Assembly (NCBI GenBank): GCA_023974075.1
Contig: CM043789.1
Location: 39,557,092-39,621,091 of the forward strand
Source: Chaenocephalus aceratus
Lineage: Eukaryota > Chordata > Actinopteri > Perciformes > Channichthyidae
Direction of reading: 5' to 3'
Length of the DNA stretch: 64,000 nt
The position numbers were made by a program, and so were the translations under genes. Position 1 is the stretch's first letter; each line of letters begins with the position of its first letter. The notes below the pieces were generated by a model that did no database searches, was not told where the DNA came from, and was given only the letters and a program-made list of their open reading frames with translations. This document shows positions 32,583 to 48,674 of the stretch, piece by piece.

Positions 32583-33254
32583 CAGAGGCGGTGCTAGGGG
32601 GTGGCTACTTGGGCTCAAGCCCCGGATGTTTTCTGAGAAGCCCCGGATGTTTCACTTAAAAAAAAAAAAAAATGTCTCGGGAGTAGGCCGCTGCGGGACA
32701 TTAGCCTGCGTACTGCCGTAGCCTTCCCTGCCCTGAAGAAGAAGTGATCCTTCCTAGTGCCTGACGCGTTTTAAGCTAATAGCCTATAAAGTTATGGATA
32801 TTAGAAAGTTATTTTTCATCGAAGCAGGCGCCACAAGCTGCAGCAGCAGCAGCAGCAGCAGTATCAGCAACTGACAACAATGTCATCACCAGAAGTGAAG
32901 AAATGCAGGATCTGTTTGGTATTTTGAAAGAAAAACTATTTATATACTTTATATAGGTATGGCCCTACAATATATTGTTCAAATATAGCATGATATGTCC
33001 CCTTTAAGGTATTATTAAGGTAGGGTTAATGTTGCTCTCAAGTGCACCAGATTGATGCTTTTAACTTCAATATTTAAAAAAAAATCTTCCCGGGGGGAGC
33101 ATGCCCCCGGACCCCCCTAAGGGAGGCGACGACCCCCCTAAAGGATGTTTGGTCCACCCCCCACTTGTAAAAAAAATAGCACTTTACCCCTGCACCCCCC
33201 CCAACAACTCCTGGGCTAAGCCCCGGATCTCCTACAATCCTAAATCCGCCTCTG
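32583..33254. mobile_element. hAT element, 672 bp, non-autonomous
   Basis: The ends are CAGAGGCGG and CCGCCTCTG, exact inverse. The 8-bp TSD GTCCCACT is perfect (32575-32582 and 33255-33262). AGCCCCGGAT recurs near both ends. The interior has a 13-A run and a CAG trinucleotide run (32839-32862). No transposase. Confidence 0.95.
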
Positions 33255-36200
33255 GTCCCACTCGTGGTCCTTTTTGTTTCTCACAGACACATTAGGTCCA
33301 GGTTTCATTGGTCAACGTCAACCACGCCGTCAGCCAGGTTCAGCAGGTTGCGTGGTTAATTTGGCTCCCATGGAAATGTGCTCCCGGTGGAATGAGCTCC
33401 GCGGCCCGGCGTCTGCGGGAAAGTCACGGTGGCTGACACTCCACCCCATTAGAGCTTTCCCTAATGCAGAGTGAAGTGACAGCCGGGGATCAAGTTCAGG
33501 TACACATTACACCGCATCTCAGTGACAGCTTTCTGACCCCCTTCCTGCACTTACAGTCCTCTCCATTATTTACAGTTGTAAACACATCAAGCTAATGTCT
33601 TGCTGTGTTTATGTGCTGTTTGTGGCTCGAGGGTGAACCTAGTCCAGCTGCTCCATCTTCATTTCTCTACAAAGGAATGTTCCTGTTTTGAAGGGGACAT
33701 TCTTGTGGTTGGTTGAATATGGTTGTTATTACATTGTACGCCATTAGCGGTCCTGGTTTAACGCATTTCTTTACTATTTGTGTATGCCTTACTGCGCCAT
33801 ATGTGTGTGTCTAAAACTGACGAGCATGATAGCAAAAAAAGAGTCATGCTGGAATTGAAAGGAATATGTTCGTCCACAAACAAAAACATCAACAACTCCA
33901 AATGTTTGCATGTTCATTTAGCTTTGTGACTTGACTTTCAAAACCTCTACTTGATGGTTGATACCAAAACGATCTGATCAAAGTAATATCTTAATCTGGG
34001 TTATCCAAAGAAACAAGTAAATAAAATGCGTTCATAAGGGATAACATTTTAAACAGAAACATCGAACACCACTTTCAGTTCGCTGAAGCTGGCCATCGAG
34101 ACATCATTTGAACATGTGGAAGTCTCAAAGTATTTCCCTCTCGTTCTGCCTCGTTTGGATCACCTTGGAAGGACAACTTAACATTTGCTCCGTGCATGTG
34201 CGTGGTGTCGTGGCAGGTGTTTCATTGTGGAGTTGTGCCTTTTTTTTTTTTTGGTTTAGTCAAATGTGTTAGTTTGTTGAACACGCTGCCGGTGCAGAGG
34301 TCCCCTTTGCCCCGTAATGAGTCCCACAGAGAATAAATGTCATCGTGATGAGAGCGGACTCCATGTCACCTTGAGGCTGGCTAAGACAAAGAGAAGACGA
34401 CTCTTGATGTCATATTCACTTTCGCTTTCCACTAATGTTTAACCCTGGTGGACCGGCTTTATTTTCACAGGCAGATGTCATTGTCCTCAAATAGATGAAA
34501 GGTGCAAATCTAACATATGGGGTATGGGGAAACAAACTGTTGTTGTTATATTAATAAAATGACTACACTATCATGCTTATGCTTGTGTTGTAATAATCAC
34601 TTAGTCAGTTGTGGAATGTACAAACCTGCACAATCCCTCTAAAGAAAGCAAACATATTTACAACAAGATCATAAATATCCATCATGTTTGATTGTGCTCA
34701 TCTGAAACCAATAATAATGTAATACAAAATATATTATCTTAATAAAGGAAATCGACCTCCCAGGGATATCTTGTCTTATAAAATGTTGACCCTGCACCTG
34801 TAGTGTCTTGCAAAAATGTAAACATGTATTAACATTTCATAAAAATAAAGGCAGTTTTAGTGATTTTTTTAATATTTTGTAAATCAACTTCATTAGCATT
34901 TATACTAAAATGTCCAGTTTAATTTTTTACTATATTCTAAAGGTAGTCAAACTGAGTTTTTGTACATCTATTGTTCAGAGTTTATATGAAATGTAATTCC
35001 TAAAGCATGGCAAAAAGTGTTTTTTTATTTAGTGTTTATATGTATATAGAGTGAGACTAAGAGAGATTCAAAGCTTCCAATGTAAAAACCTTTGTCAACA
35101 AATTTAAACAATCATTTTAAACCTGGTTTTATCCAACGTTCAGATTTCTGTCCTGAAAATTAGCATTTATTTGATAAGATTGCTCTTTATTTGCATATTT
35201 GAACATTCATTTTTAGACTATCTTAATGCTAGTAATTAACAGAGCAAGTGTCACAGGGATATTTGTTTTTTACCCTTTTCACATTGGGTGTCTACCCTTC
35301 ATTTCTAGGTAATTGAAATGTTAACCCAAATTATTTTTGTTAATGGATTAAAGCCGTGGCTTCAACATCTGTTTTCACATCAAGTTGGTGGCAAACTTCA
35401 GAGCAAAAGAGATGGAAGTCCTTGCCTCCAATAACTATTTCCTGACAGGATTAGGGCATCATCCTGAGAAATGACCTCTGAGAAACTGAGCTGGACTGAG
35501 AGGAGATGAAATATGAAATCAAAGATTCCCTTTCTGATGGATGAGCTGCTCAAAATGGTTGAAACATATGCTGAGAGAATAGTTTCCCTAGTTATTATAC
35601 AGTATAGTCTTCATTAACTATACTTGTTCCGATCCACTTAAAGTGCTGTACCTTAAAGCAGAGCTCACCTTGTGTGCTCGGGGGAGAGTTTCTGCTCAAC
35701 CCATTAAGAACAAAATAATTCATTTTCAACATCATTTTTGCTCTAATTGAACATGTCTGTGATATTCTATTTTTTTCAACATGGTTTGGGACACCTGCCT
35801 ACCTTTGTGACAGCTGAGCGGGGGGGTTGAAGCGTCTGCTGCTCGTCACAAAGGGAAGGAATCACAGTTTCCAAATTAAGATTGCAGATAAATGACCTTA
35901 CAAAGCAAAGGAAATCAAAGAAGTATGGGAATGGGGTAAATTGGATTTGTCGGCATCTAACGGTATATGACTCAAACCAACTGGGGATTCTTTCCACTGT
36001 GGAGGAAGTGAGCGTTTCCTAAGGCAACAGTCCCACCTGGGACCTCCTGATGATCCATGGGGTGTTCGGAAAAAGCCTTGAAGTTATTCAAGGCTAAATA
36101 GATTTTTTTTCTATTAACATTTAGGCGGTATTGCTCTGATTTCAAAGCTTACTGGTTTCAGGCGATCTATTCCATTTGACACAGTCAATATTCTGTATTT

Positions 36201-36960
36201 AATTTGCATAGCTGATTGTTAATGTCTGAGGCCTCTTTGTGTCACTCTGGATGTCAACAACGATGAAACAACGGCGAAACTAAAAAGAGTTTGGTTAAAT
36301 ATTCTGATCAAGGAGCTTTGTTTATAATCCAAAATATATGAGGATATTATTCATTCATTTTGACACTTTCCAAATGTAAGCTTCTTTGAATCTATAAATC
36401 ACTAGTGTTCATTTGTCTGCCTCGTATTAGCAACATCATCAAGTGATACATTATTGATTACATCCTTAAAATATGTAATTTTTTGTCGAAACAACCAACG
36501 CCGTCACCTCAAGAAAATCATTTGGTCATTCGTAGAAGTACACAGTACTAGTAGTTTGCGCCAGTACCGTATCAACAACACCTTACAGACAACAAATATT
36601 CGGTGTGAAACGATTGTGCCTGCGTCAATTTAGTTCAGTATAAGCTGCAATATACTTTTTCAATTTTATTTGGAGTAATCCAAACATATTCAGAGTAGAT
36701 ATAAATATGTATTTAGTCCAAATAATGGACTCCAGTTACTTTAAATTCTGCAATTTGATTACATGGATCCTGAATGTGAGCTTGAAGTGGCATCAGAACA
36801 GTAACTCGTATAAATAAATAAATAATGATATATCTGATATTTACTTTTTTTTGGTTGAAATGAAAGTAAAACCCTCCTAACAACACATGTACAAACACGA
36901 ACAGTCCTCCAGCTCCACACAGGCATCGTGAGGAATACCCATTATTACGGACCAATTTGC
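33255..36960. other. Gene-desert sequence
   Basis: No gene recognised. 33290-33490 is GC-richer and non-repetitive. 34500-35090 is AT-rich. A fragment of the GGCGAGACAC-type element lies at 35090-35300. Open frames here are short and motif-free. Confidence 0.3.
35090..35300 (-). mobile_element. Fragment of the GGCGAGACAC-type TTAA element, copy C
   Basis: In reverse complement this carries ATATGCAAAT, CAGAAATCTGAACGTTGG, ATAAAACCAGGTTTAAAATG and, at its outer end, GGTGTCTACCC near TTACCCTTTTCAC, in the same order as 21954-22200. The far half cannot be aligned by eye. Confidence 0.6.
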
Positions 36961-39900
36961 TCCTTCAGATAATCAATGTTGGCTCCGACTCAAGCCCTGC
37001 TCCACAGGCTAACCGCTTGAATTGATCATTGGCGCTTTCTCACCAATAAGCAGTTTCAAATGACTAATTGGGCGGGGCTAAGAGTAGCCCGGGCGTTTGC
37101 TATTAGTGTAATGATGATATGCCATCAGACGTGTTCTGTAAAGCATTGTCTTGTTGTTATTGGGCAAGACAGATTATGATTGGCTTTGGTCAGAGCACAT
37201 TATGAGATGCTCCCTAAGTAGCATTCATAAAGCAAAGCTCCTTGCTGTGTCAAAGTGATAATAAGGGTAGTGATTCATATATACTTTAGGAGTCAAGGGG
37301 AGCACCGTGTAGGACCTGTATTTTCTTTTATTTGTCCTTGCTGTTGGGGAGTCTTCCTTTGTCCCGGCATACATCGGAGCGAGTCATTGATATGCTAGCT
37401 CTGTTTTTACACATCACTGTCATCACTGCGGACGCAGATACATCTCATTACAAGGGTAATTGGGACAAACATGAAATCCATGGCCCGCCCTTTCCTTTAA
37501 AGTTGGATATGTTTCAAACGCTCAATCTAGATAACGGCTGTGTTAGGTCCACAACAGCTGTTCATGTTTCATGATAATATAGCTTCATTTCCATTGATAT
37601 CTGACTGACTTCTTTGATGGCGTGTTAAAAGGGAAATGTGTTTAAATGGGTCGACACTATCTGCACATTGTCTCAGGATGGGCACCTGTACAACTGAGAT
37701 TCACACGTACGCATTAACGAAAGTGAAATGTAAATGCAGGAAGACTCACACACTCGAGCACACACACACACATGCTCGCTTTAATGTGGCTCCAACTTCT
37801 GATGTCACTTTATTTTTAGCTGGTCCTCTTTTTCTTGTCGGAGCCCCATGAAGTCTTTTCCATCTACAACTTAGTTCCTCAGCCAAATATTGACTTTGGG
37901 ATCTGATTATTAAGCAATTTCCACAAAACTTCAAATTACTATCTGAACAATTATTTTAAAGACGTTACAAGACCCAGTAGACCCCCAAGGTCTTGAAACT
38001 GATTATGCAAAAAGATAATTGCTATGAAGATTTAAAAAAGAAGGAAATTGGTTTGACAAACCTATAAGTTGTTAACTACTGCTCAGTGCAAAAGAATACA
38101 TTTGCTGACAAGGCCACACGGAACGAGGCTTTTCCCCGCGTGCTCAGGTGGGCGGGAGGTATCGCTCTCTTTATTATCGCAGCTAATGGCGTTCCAGATC
38201 TGTCCTCAATTATGCGGGATGAGATGAACTATTAATTAATAATTCTTCTGATAGATAAATTGTGCCATGTTCAGCAGATGTGCACTTCTCAAGAGATGAG
38301 AGGAGACACAGATGGAGGCTATTGACCAGCATGGCCCCGCTCAATGTCTATAGATGTGTGAGCTTTGTTATGTCCCCCTGTCCCCCTGTCCCCCCTGTCC
38401 TATGCTCTAACTGCCCACGTACCGTCAGCAGGCGTCCCTGTTTTCCTGATTTACTGTGTGTTAAGCCAATGTTGCATAATTTGTGTTTTAAAAAAATATA
38501 TTAATCCTTCTCCACATTGTGGGAAATGGTTATTTCCCCCCTCACAGGTTAAATGTACACCGTCTGAAAAATGACACACCCTCAAAGTACATTTGAGCAA
38601 AGGCCGAGTTGTATAATTTCCCCATAAGCTCGGAGCCTTTAAGTGTAGAAAGGAGGAATTATATGGCTGCGAATGGCTTCATTAATAGTGATATCACTTC
38701 CGAGAACAAAAGAAGGTGGCTCCGCGGCGAGCTGGGGAGTGAGGACGCCTCGGCTCGATTGGCCATTGCCGCGGTTTCCATTAAGGTCACGCACTGCGCC
38801 GGAGAGTGCATGAGTGACAACACGGGCAAGACGAATGGACCACTCTCCCACAAACCTCGTTAAGGTGAATCGCCTGAAAAATAATAGTTATTAAATTAAT
38901 TGCAGTCATAATCTCGTAAAATATCTGTCAGAAAATTATGTGTGCGGTTCGATTAACACATAACATGGGTGTCAAATCTGTAATAAAACCCTGATCAATA
39001 AAACAATAACCATGTTGTTAAAAGCAGTCATTGAAAGGTGTTGCTGGCAGTTGGCTCCAGGGGTGAGCAACCCTTTTAATATAAACGGATTTCATCTTTC
39101 CACCGTGTCACCTAAATCACCGCAATGTTTGTTATACAATTAAAATAAGATAATAAATTGCAGCAATGGATGGATTACGAGCGCTCCCTTCGACCCCATA
39201 CATCAGGCTTTGTCAGTGGCCCAGAAAATGCATGTCTAACAATCTGTTGATTACAATGTGGTGGAGCAGGGGCCCCGAGGGGGGGGGGGGGGGGGGGGGG
39301 ATGACTGTTGCAGGATACATTTTTAACATATTGTTATGTCTAAATCGATAAGTTTTAAACGAGCGCTAACGACTGCTATTAATTAAACTTCCTGAATGTT
39401 TTATTAGGAAAGTTACCACTTGTGTGCTTGATTTAATGAATGGTTTATTATTTCATTTTGTTGGCCCTGACCATTACGCTCGAACGACTGGTCTTTTATC
39501 TTGAAAAGAAATGAGGCAAGGCAGAGTTTATTTGCCGTGCGGAGACGATGATAACGTGTCAGTTGAAGGGCATATTTGTTTTAAAGCCTCGGAGGGGAAA
39601 CCGTGACTTCTTCTTATTACAATTTGCCTGCCTTTTAAACCATATTGAAATCAAACCCCCCCCCCTTTCTTTCTTGCTATTTGGCCCTTGAGATATTATT
39701 ATTTTTTATCAGTGTGTTTATATGAAATAATTTGAGTGGGTATGTCAATTTGGGAATGAAATTGTCTGTGCAAGGGAATCGTTCAGATTGGAAATTAATG
39801 GTATTGCAATTAAAACTCTGGAGTTACAGTATTTGGTAACAATTATGATAATGACTCTAGCTGGAGGTGTGAATTTCACTAGCTGTGTGCGTGAGGGGGG

Positions 39901-42799
39901 GGGGGTTGTTAACACGAGGGCTGTGCTGGAAAGCGAGAAGTCCTTTCCTCCCAATGTACTGATACAGTATGTTTCCACCGCTTCTCTCGTAATAGAGCAG
40001 CAATGCCACTGAGAACATATCTTGGCTTCTCCTCCCTAAGAATATTATTCCATTACCGAACACAGATAAACTGCCTTTTGTGATACTGCTGCAGGAGGCT
40101 GCCTGCTCTCAAGCTACCGTTGACTGAACGTGTCCTACATTGTGTGCAGTAATAGAGTGGTTTATCAGTTCCTGTTGAGAGTAGCTATAGGCTAAGTATG
40201 GTTGAGAGTCACAATTACCAACAGACACAACATGCTGTTTGTCGGCTCATGATTAATGCGCTGGATCAATGTGGGCCGCTGCGAGGAAGCACCGTGATGG
40301 AAGATTCCTGCGAGATATTTCGTTCTCTTACTTCCCCTTGTTTTCTTCTTTTTTCCACACACACTGCTATCGTCCAAATTGGATGATCGGTAGGGGAATT
40401 CTCCGCCTCCCTTGGGTTCGCGCTTCGGTTTGTAGATTTTGCCTTCAGGTTGGAATTCACTCAAACGGGAGGAGTCCTTTATCCAGAGACGGGCTTCTTT
40501 TCAATCGAGCATTAAGCAGGGGTCCAGATGGGGGAAGTCGGAGTCTTTTTTTACAATGCGTGTCAGCTTGGATGAACAATAAACACCTTTCTACAGAAAC
40601 TGTAGGCCTTCGTCAGAACTGAGCTGTTTGTGTCGTGAGCAGGAACACCCAAAACATTTGATTAATTGTTTGCTTTACTGTACTGACGCTTTCTATGCTG
40701 TAACTACTGAGGAAACGTTTGATGTTGGATCATTTCTACGTTCTTATCTGTAGCCTAAATGTGTAGCTGCAGCAAGAAGCTGGCTAGCTTAGCGTACAAA
40801 GAAATTGGAGGGAAACATCTATCCCTCTAGTCAAAATGCAATCCACCACACACACAGCTTCTCGCTCTTAAAATGTATATTGTGTTGAACGCATACAATT
40901 GCTAAACTGATGGATGCAGATGCACCACTTCTATGTTATGTATATCATCCCATTTTCTCTTACGCTATCAGTTAGGCTAGCTCTTTGTTTTTCACTGTTT
41001 TTAAAATTCCTATTCCTACTATTCTTAATAATGTGTCCATACTGCATACTATGTATATTTATATACATGCTTAAATGTATACTAGGCCTACATAAACAAT
41101 AATTTGTGCCATGAGCTTACGTCACATACTCAACCGCCCCACAAAGAGGTGCGTTTAAGAGCGACCCCCCCTGCTGAAAGTTAAAATATCCCTCTATTAG
41201 AATTACATATTTGTTCAGAGGAGAAAGTAAACATTGACTCCTGATTGACTAATATGCAGTGTCTGCCATTTTTGAACGGAGCCTCTGTTTACATGTCTTA
41301 TGCTAAGCTATGCTAACCATCTCGTGGCTGTAGCATTCTTACAGGCATTGGAGGGATATTAAACACCTCAGCTATCTCACAGTTGTCCAACTATTCCTTA
41401 AATAAGCACCATCTCTTCTCGTGAACATTACACGTCATTCCAGTGGACACTCTCAATGTCACTTGATTGTTCTGCTCGATTCAGAGCTGGCCATTACAAG
41501 GACAAACACACTTATCTCCAATTTCAATATAAACAAGAGCCGATCACTCAACATAGTACCACTAAGATTGTGTCTATGCTTTAAGTGAAAAGGCCAGCAT
41601 CACATACCAGAGGTTACTTAGCAAGGGTTTATGGAAAGGCCTGCCACACAGTATTTAGATCTAACCCTTTCACGGTTCAAACTAATTATAATGTCATTCG
41701 CTTTTTGGATGGAGCCCAACGAATGTATTTGAACGGCACACAATCCACCAGAAGGACAGGATGCCGAACACTGAGCCCTGGAGCCAGAGCGGGAGAATCA
41801 CCCATCAACTCTTGAGCACATTCAGTGGTCAATAATTGAATGAGTGAATCCCATTGTCCAATTACCCGCATTATCTGTGGATACTCCTCTCATTAAAAGG
41901 CTCGGGAGGATGGAGAATAATTAAAAAGATTTGCAGCATGGGCATTTAATGATCACGCTGCTTTTGCCTGATATACTCTCCAGGACCAGTGAGATCATGT
42001 GGGATTGAATTCAGAGGAGCAGCCCCCCTCGTCCAACCCTCCCTTATCCTACAGCGCCGAATGGCTGGGAGTGAATGGGCTTCAGTAGGGACAGACACAC
42101 ACTGTGGCCTCGGAGGGCTCCAGCTAATACCATACTGGCTTAGTGTCCCATTTGCAAGTTTTCAAATGCACCCTCGTGAAGTAAATAGGGATGGAATATA
42201 AGAAAAACAGCATGGTACATTAAAAAGGACGCAGTGCCAAAGTGCAGTGTCAACACTTGTAGTAGAGTGCTAAATGGATGTTTGGCTGGCAGTGCTGCTG
42301 GCGCATACCTGTGGTAGGAATGCCCTCATCGGGTAGAAATAGTTTGCACCATTAAGCTTGTGAGAAAAACCCCCACCCCCCAACCTCTTCTTCCATGAAG
42401 CAGGGCTTCAATTAGCCCAATCTCAATGGATAACACCGGTGCAATTTGGTGTGGAGATGTTTCGCTGTCGGGGCCTGCTCAGTTCAAGATGGAACCTCAG
42501 TCTCAGAGAGCGCGTCACACGGTCAAGTGGCCTCTGGTAATGCTCAGGAAATAGCAGCGAGAATGGTTTCATATATCAATAGTTTGTTCACAAATTGGCG
42601 AGCCAGCCCAGTGAGAAGCAGCTGACCGTATTTAGTCATATCTTCTCTGATGAAGCTTTTTTTTTTATAGTGCCCGACTTGATATTTTATGTTTAAGGAA
42701 CTTCTTGCATCGGGTCAAAAGACTGTGATCTGGATGGAGCTGAGAGAGAAGTGGTTGATTGTATTTTAGGCAACGCTTGATGGACCAAAGCACAAAGTG
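36961..42799. other. Gene-desert sequence with candidate conserved noncoding blocks
   Basis: No gene or RNA recognised. Mixed-composition, homeodomain-rich blocks stand out at 36990-37300, 37330-37560, 38100-38260, 38590-38880 (GGCTTCATTAATAGTGATAT and AATTATATGG within GC-rich sequence) and 39150-39600. A 22-G run is at 39279-39300. 40420-40620 ends in CTGTAGGCCTTCGTCAG, resembling a retroelement tail. Frames up to 117 codons have no motif. Confidence 0.3.
39279..39300. repeat. Poly-G run, 22 bp
   Basis: Uninterrupted G run in an otherwise mixed block. Confidence 0.95.
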
Positions 42800-42802
42800 T
42801 TA

Positions 42803-43405
42803 TGTGCTGTTTACATGAGAACGCAAACAGCTACTTTTCTCTTTCGTAGAGCCCGTTCGTTCACACCAGGCCGTAACGGAAACGCGGAAACGGACCCCAC
42901 AAATGATAACGGGTCCCAAGGCGGATAGATCTGCGGACGGAACGCTCTGGGGGGCAAACGGCTCAGTGTGTACGCCCTATACGATAATTTTCCTGATGAC
43001 GATGAAGCCATAGCCCCGCCTCTCCCCACCTCTGCTGCTCACTGCTGTAGCATGCTCAGTAGCTACTGTCAGTAGCTACTGAGCATGCTACAGATGTTAG
43101 TGCAACATCTACAGCTCCTCTACCACAACCATCATCAACAAGTGGACATGGAGAACTACATGAACTACATGTTGCTAAATCTACCGCGGGGCATAAACAG
43201 AAGGGCAACCATGGCAACCATGCTCGGGGGTCTTCTTTGCTGCTTTTGGTGTATTTTGTGGCGGAAGTACAGCGCCACTTACAGGCCCGGCATATGTACT
43301 GCAGCGTCTCCAGCGCTTTCGAGCGGTCTTGTGTGAACGGAAGACTTTTTTGATATCGTATTCTGTTCGTTAGCGTTTCGTATGCGTTTGCGTGTAAATG
43401 GGGTG
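42803..43405. mobile_element. Miniature DNA transposon, 603 bp, superfamily unresolved (PIF/Harbinger-like)
   Basis: The ends are imperfect inverted repeats: left GTGCTGTTTACATGAGAACG, right inverse CCATTTACACGCAAACGC. TTA flanks both ends (42800-42802 and 43406-43408), and GTGTTA is shared more widely. The interior starts a + strand frame (43085-43336) reading MLQMLVQHLQLLYHNHHQQV, of the small His/Asn/Tyr-rich type seen at the start of some Harbinger proteins. A perfect palindrome (43045-43093) precedes it. No full transposase. Confidence 0.6.
43045..43093. repeat. Perfect 49-nt palindrome (24-bp arms, 1-nt loop)
   Basis: CTGTAGCATGCTCAGTAGCT plus ACTG, then a single T, then the exact reverse complement ending GAGCATGCTACAG. 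Every base of the 24-bp arms pairs. Confidence 0.98.
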
Positions 43406-44509
43406 TTAATCTCTGAACCAGTGACACCCCAGTGATTTAACATCGGAAGTTGACGCGTTAGGGCGTTTTTGTTTTCATTCATGAAAATGTTCTTGGATCT
43501 ACTGGAAAACTGGAAGTTCAGATCTTTTATAAAACTCCATTATTGTACCAAATCATTGTTATCCTTTTTAATAATTTTAGATGAAAGAAAAATGAATCAT
43601 CCAAAGCAATTTGAACAAAGGTACACACAGTTTTTACCATGAATACACCCATGAAAAAATGAAAAATGGTCCGGTTGTCTTGGCCATTCCAAATCCTCCC
43701 ACCAAGATGAAGGAAAACTTGGCTGACAAACCAACCAACAAACCGACCAAATCAAAAAATCCTTGGCGGAGCTAACAAGTTTAAAATGGCCTTATTAATA
43801 TTAAGGGTATTTCCTATTGCAAGATGGGGTTGAACAAACGGTGGGTTGTTCAGTTGAATACAGGGTGCTATACTGTGACAAAGCATGTTTTTCTTTTAAC
43901 TGACCTTTCTTGTGACCTATTCAATCCCTGCCTTGGCTCACTTTATACTCTTAAGTATAGCATAAAGAATAAACTGCCCGTGCAAAAGCCATGGTAACCA
44001 TTGTGCATAATGTAAGCAATTGCACATATATGTACATCCTAATTTAGCACCATGGCGTTACGGTGGAATAACATCTCATCTGTTTGATCTACAGCTCTCT
44101 CAATATGCAGAACATATATAACTGGAACAAACCCGAGGTAACCCCCGAAATAGCGCCAGGCCTAAGTGAGCAGGTATTGCATTTATCCGCCATGAGGCAG
44201 ATTCGTTAGAGATGTATTGTTTCCCACACATCTCTCCTGCGCAGCCTCGAGAGATGAAACGCTGTGCAAAAGGTCCCGCGAGGAGATTAATCACACTTAT
44301 CCCTGATCTGTGATTCCTAACCGGGTCACCTGTGAAAAGATGACTTTGGAGCTGATACAGTCGAACCTCCTCTCTGCGTGAGATCCGGCACACAGACGTA
44401 TCCCACAATCACTTGAACGTGACATGAAAAAGCACATTATCAGAACAGAGCAACGGGTTTCAAATGATGTTGAGATGGGCTTGGTGTTTTGTCTGATGAT
44501 TGATCTCCG
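43406..44509. other. Gene-desert sequence
   Basis: No gene or repeat recognised. The minus-strand frame at 44408-44100 (102 codons) lies in a mixed-composition block that may be conserved noncoding DNA. Confidence 0.3.

Positions 44510-44549
<40 letters not shown>
44510..44549. repeat. (GT)n array
   Basis: 40 bp GT with GGTG breaks at the right end, flanking the next repeat. Confidence 0.93.
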
Positions 44550-44819
44550 GTCTTGCATTACTATACTTGTGGGGACCTAAATCTGTTTACATAGTCACGT
44601 GTGGGGACTGGCCTCCCTTATGGGGACAAATTGGAGGTCCCCATGAGGGGAATCATTAATTTTAGGGTGAAGACTTGGTTAGGTTTAGGGTAAGGTTTAG
44701 GGTAAGGTTAAGGGTTAGGGTTAGGGTTAGGCATGTGTTGGTTATGGTTAAGGTTAGGATAAGTCTCCAGGAAATGCATGTAAGTCAATGTAATGTCCCC
44801 TGAAGTGACGTATACATGG
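44550..44819 (+). repeat. GTGGGGAC-type dispersed repeat, copy 3 (inverted relative to 30.9-31.5 kb)
   Basis: CTTGCATTACTATACTTGTG to CCTGAAGTGACGTATACATG mirrors copies 1 and 2, including the GTCCCCATGAGG dyad and GGTTAGGGTTAGGGTTAGG telomere-like units. It is again sandwiched between GT arrays. Confidence 0.88.
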
Positions 44820-44841
44820 GTGTGTGTGTGTGTGTGTGTGT

Positions 44842-44890
<49 letters not shown>

Positions 44891-44929
44891 TGTGTGTGTG
44901 TGTGTGGTGTGTGTGTGTGTGTGTGTGTT
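44820..44929. repeat. (GT)n array
   Basis: 110 bp GT with three GGTG breaks and a final TTG. Confidence 0.96.

Positions 44930-48674
<3,745 letters not shown>

Noticed and set aside
39055..39085. CAGGGGTGAGCAACCC as a hAT left end
   Set aside because: No inverse end or 8-bp duplication within 2 kb.
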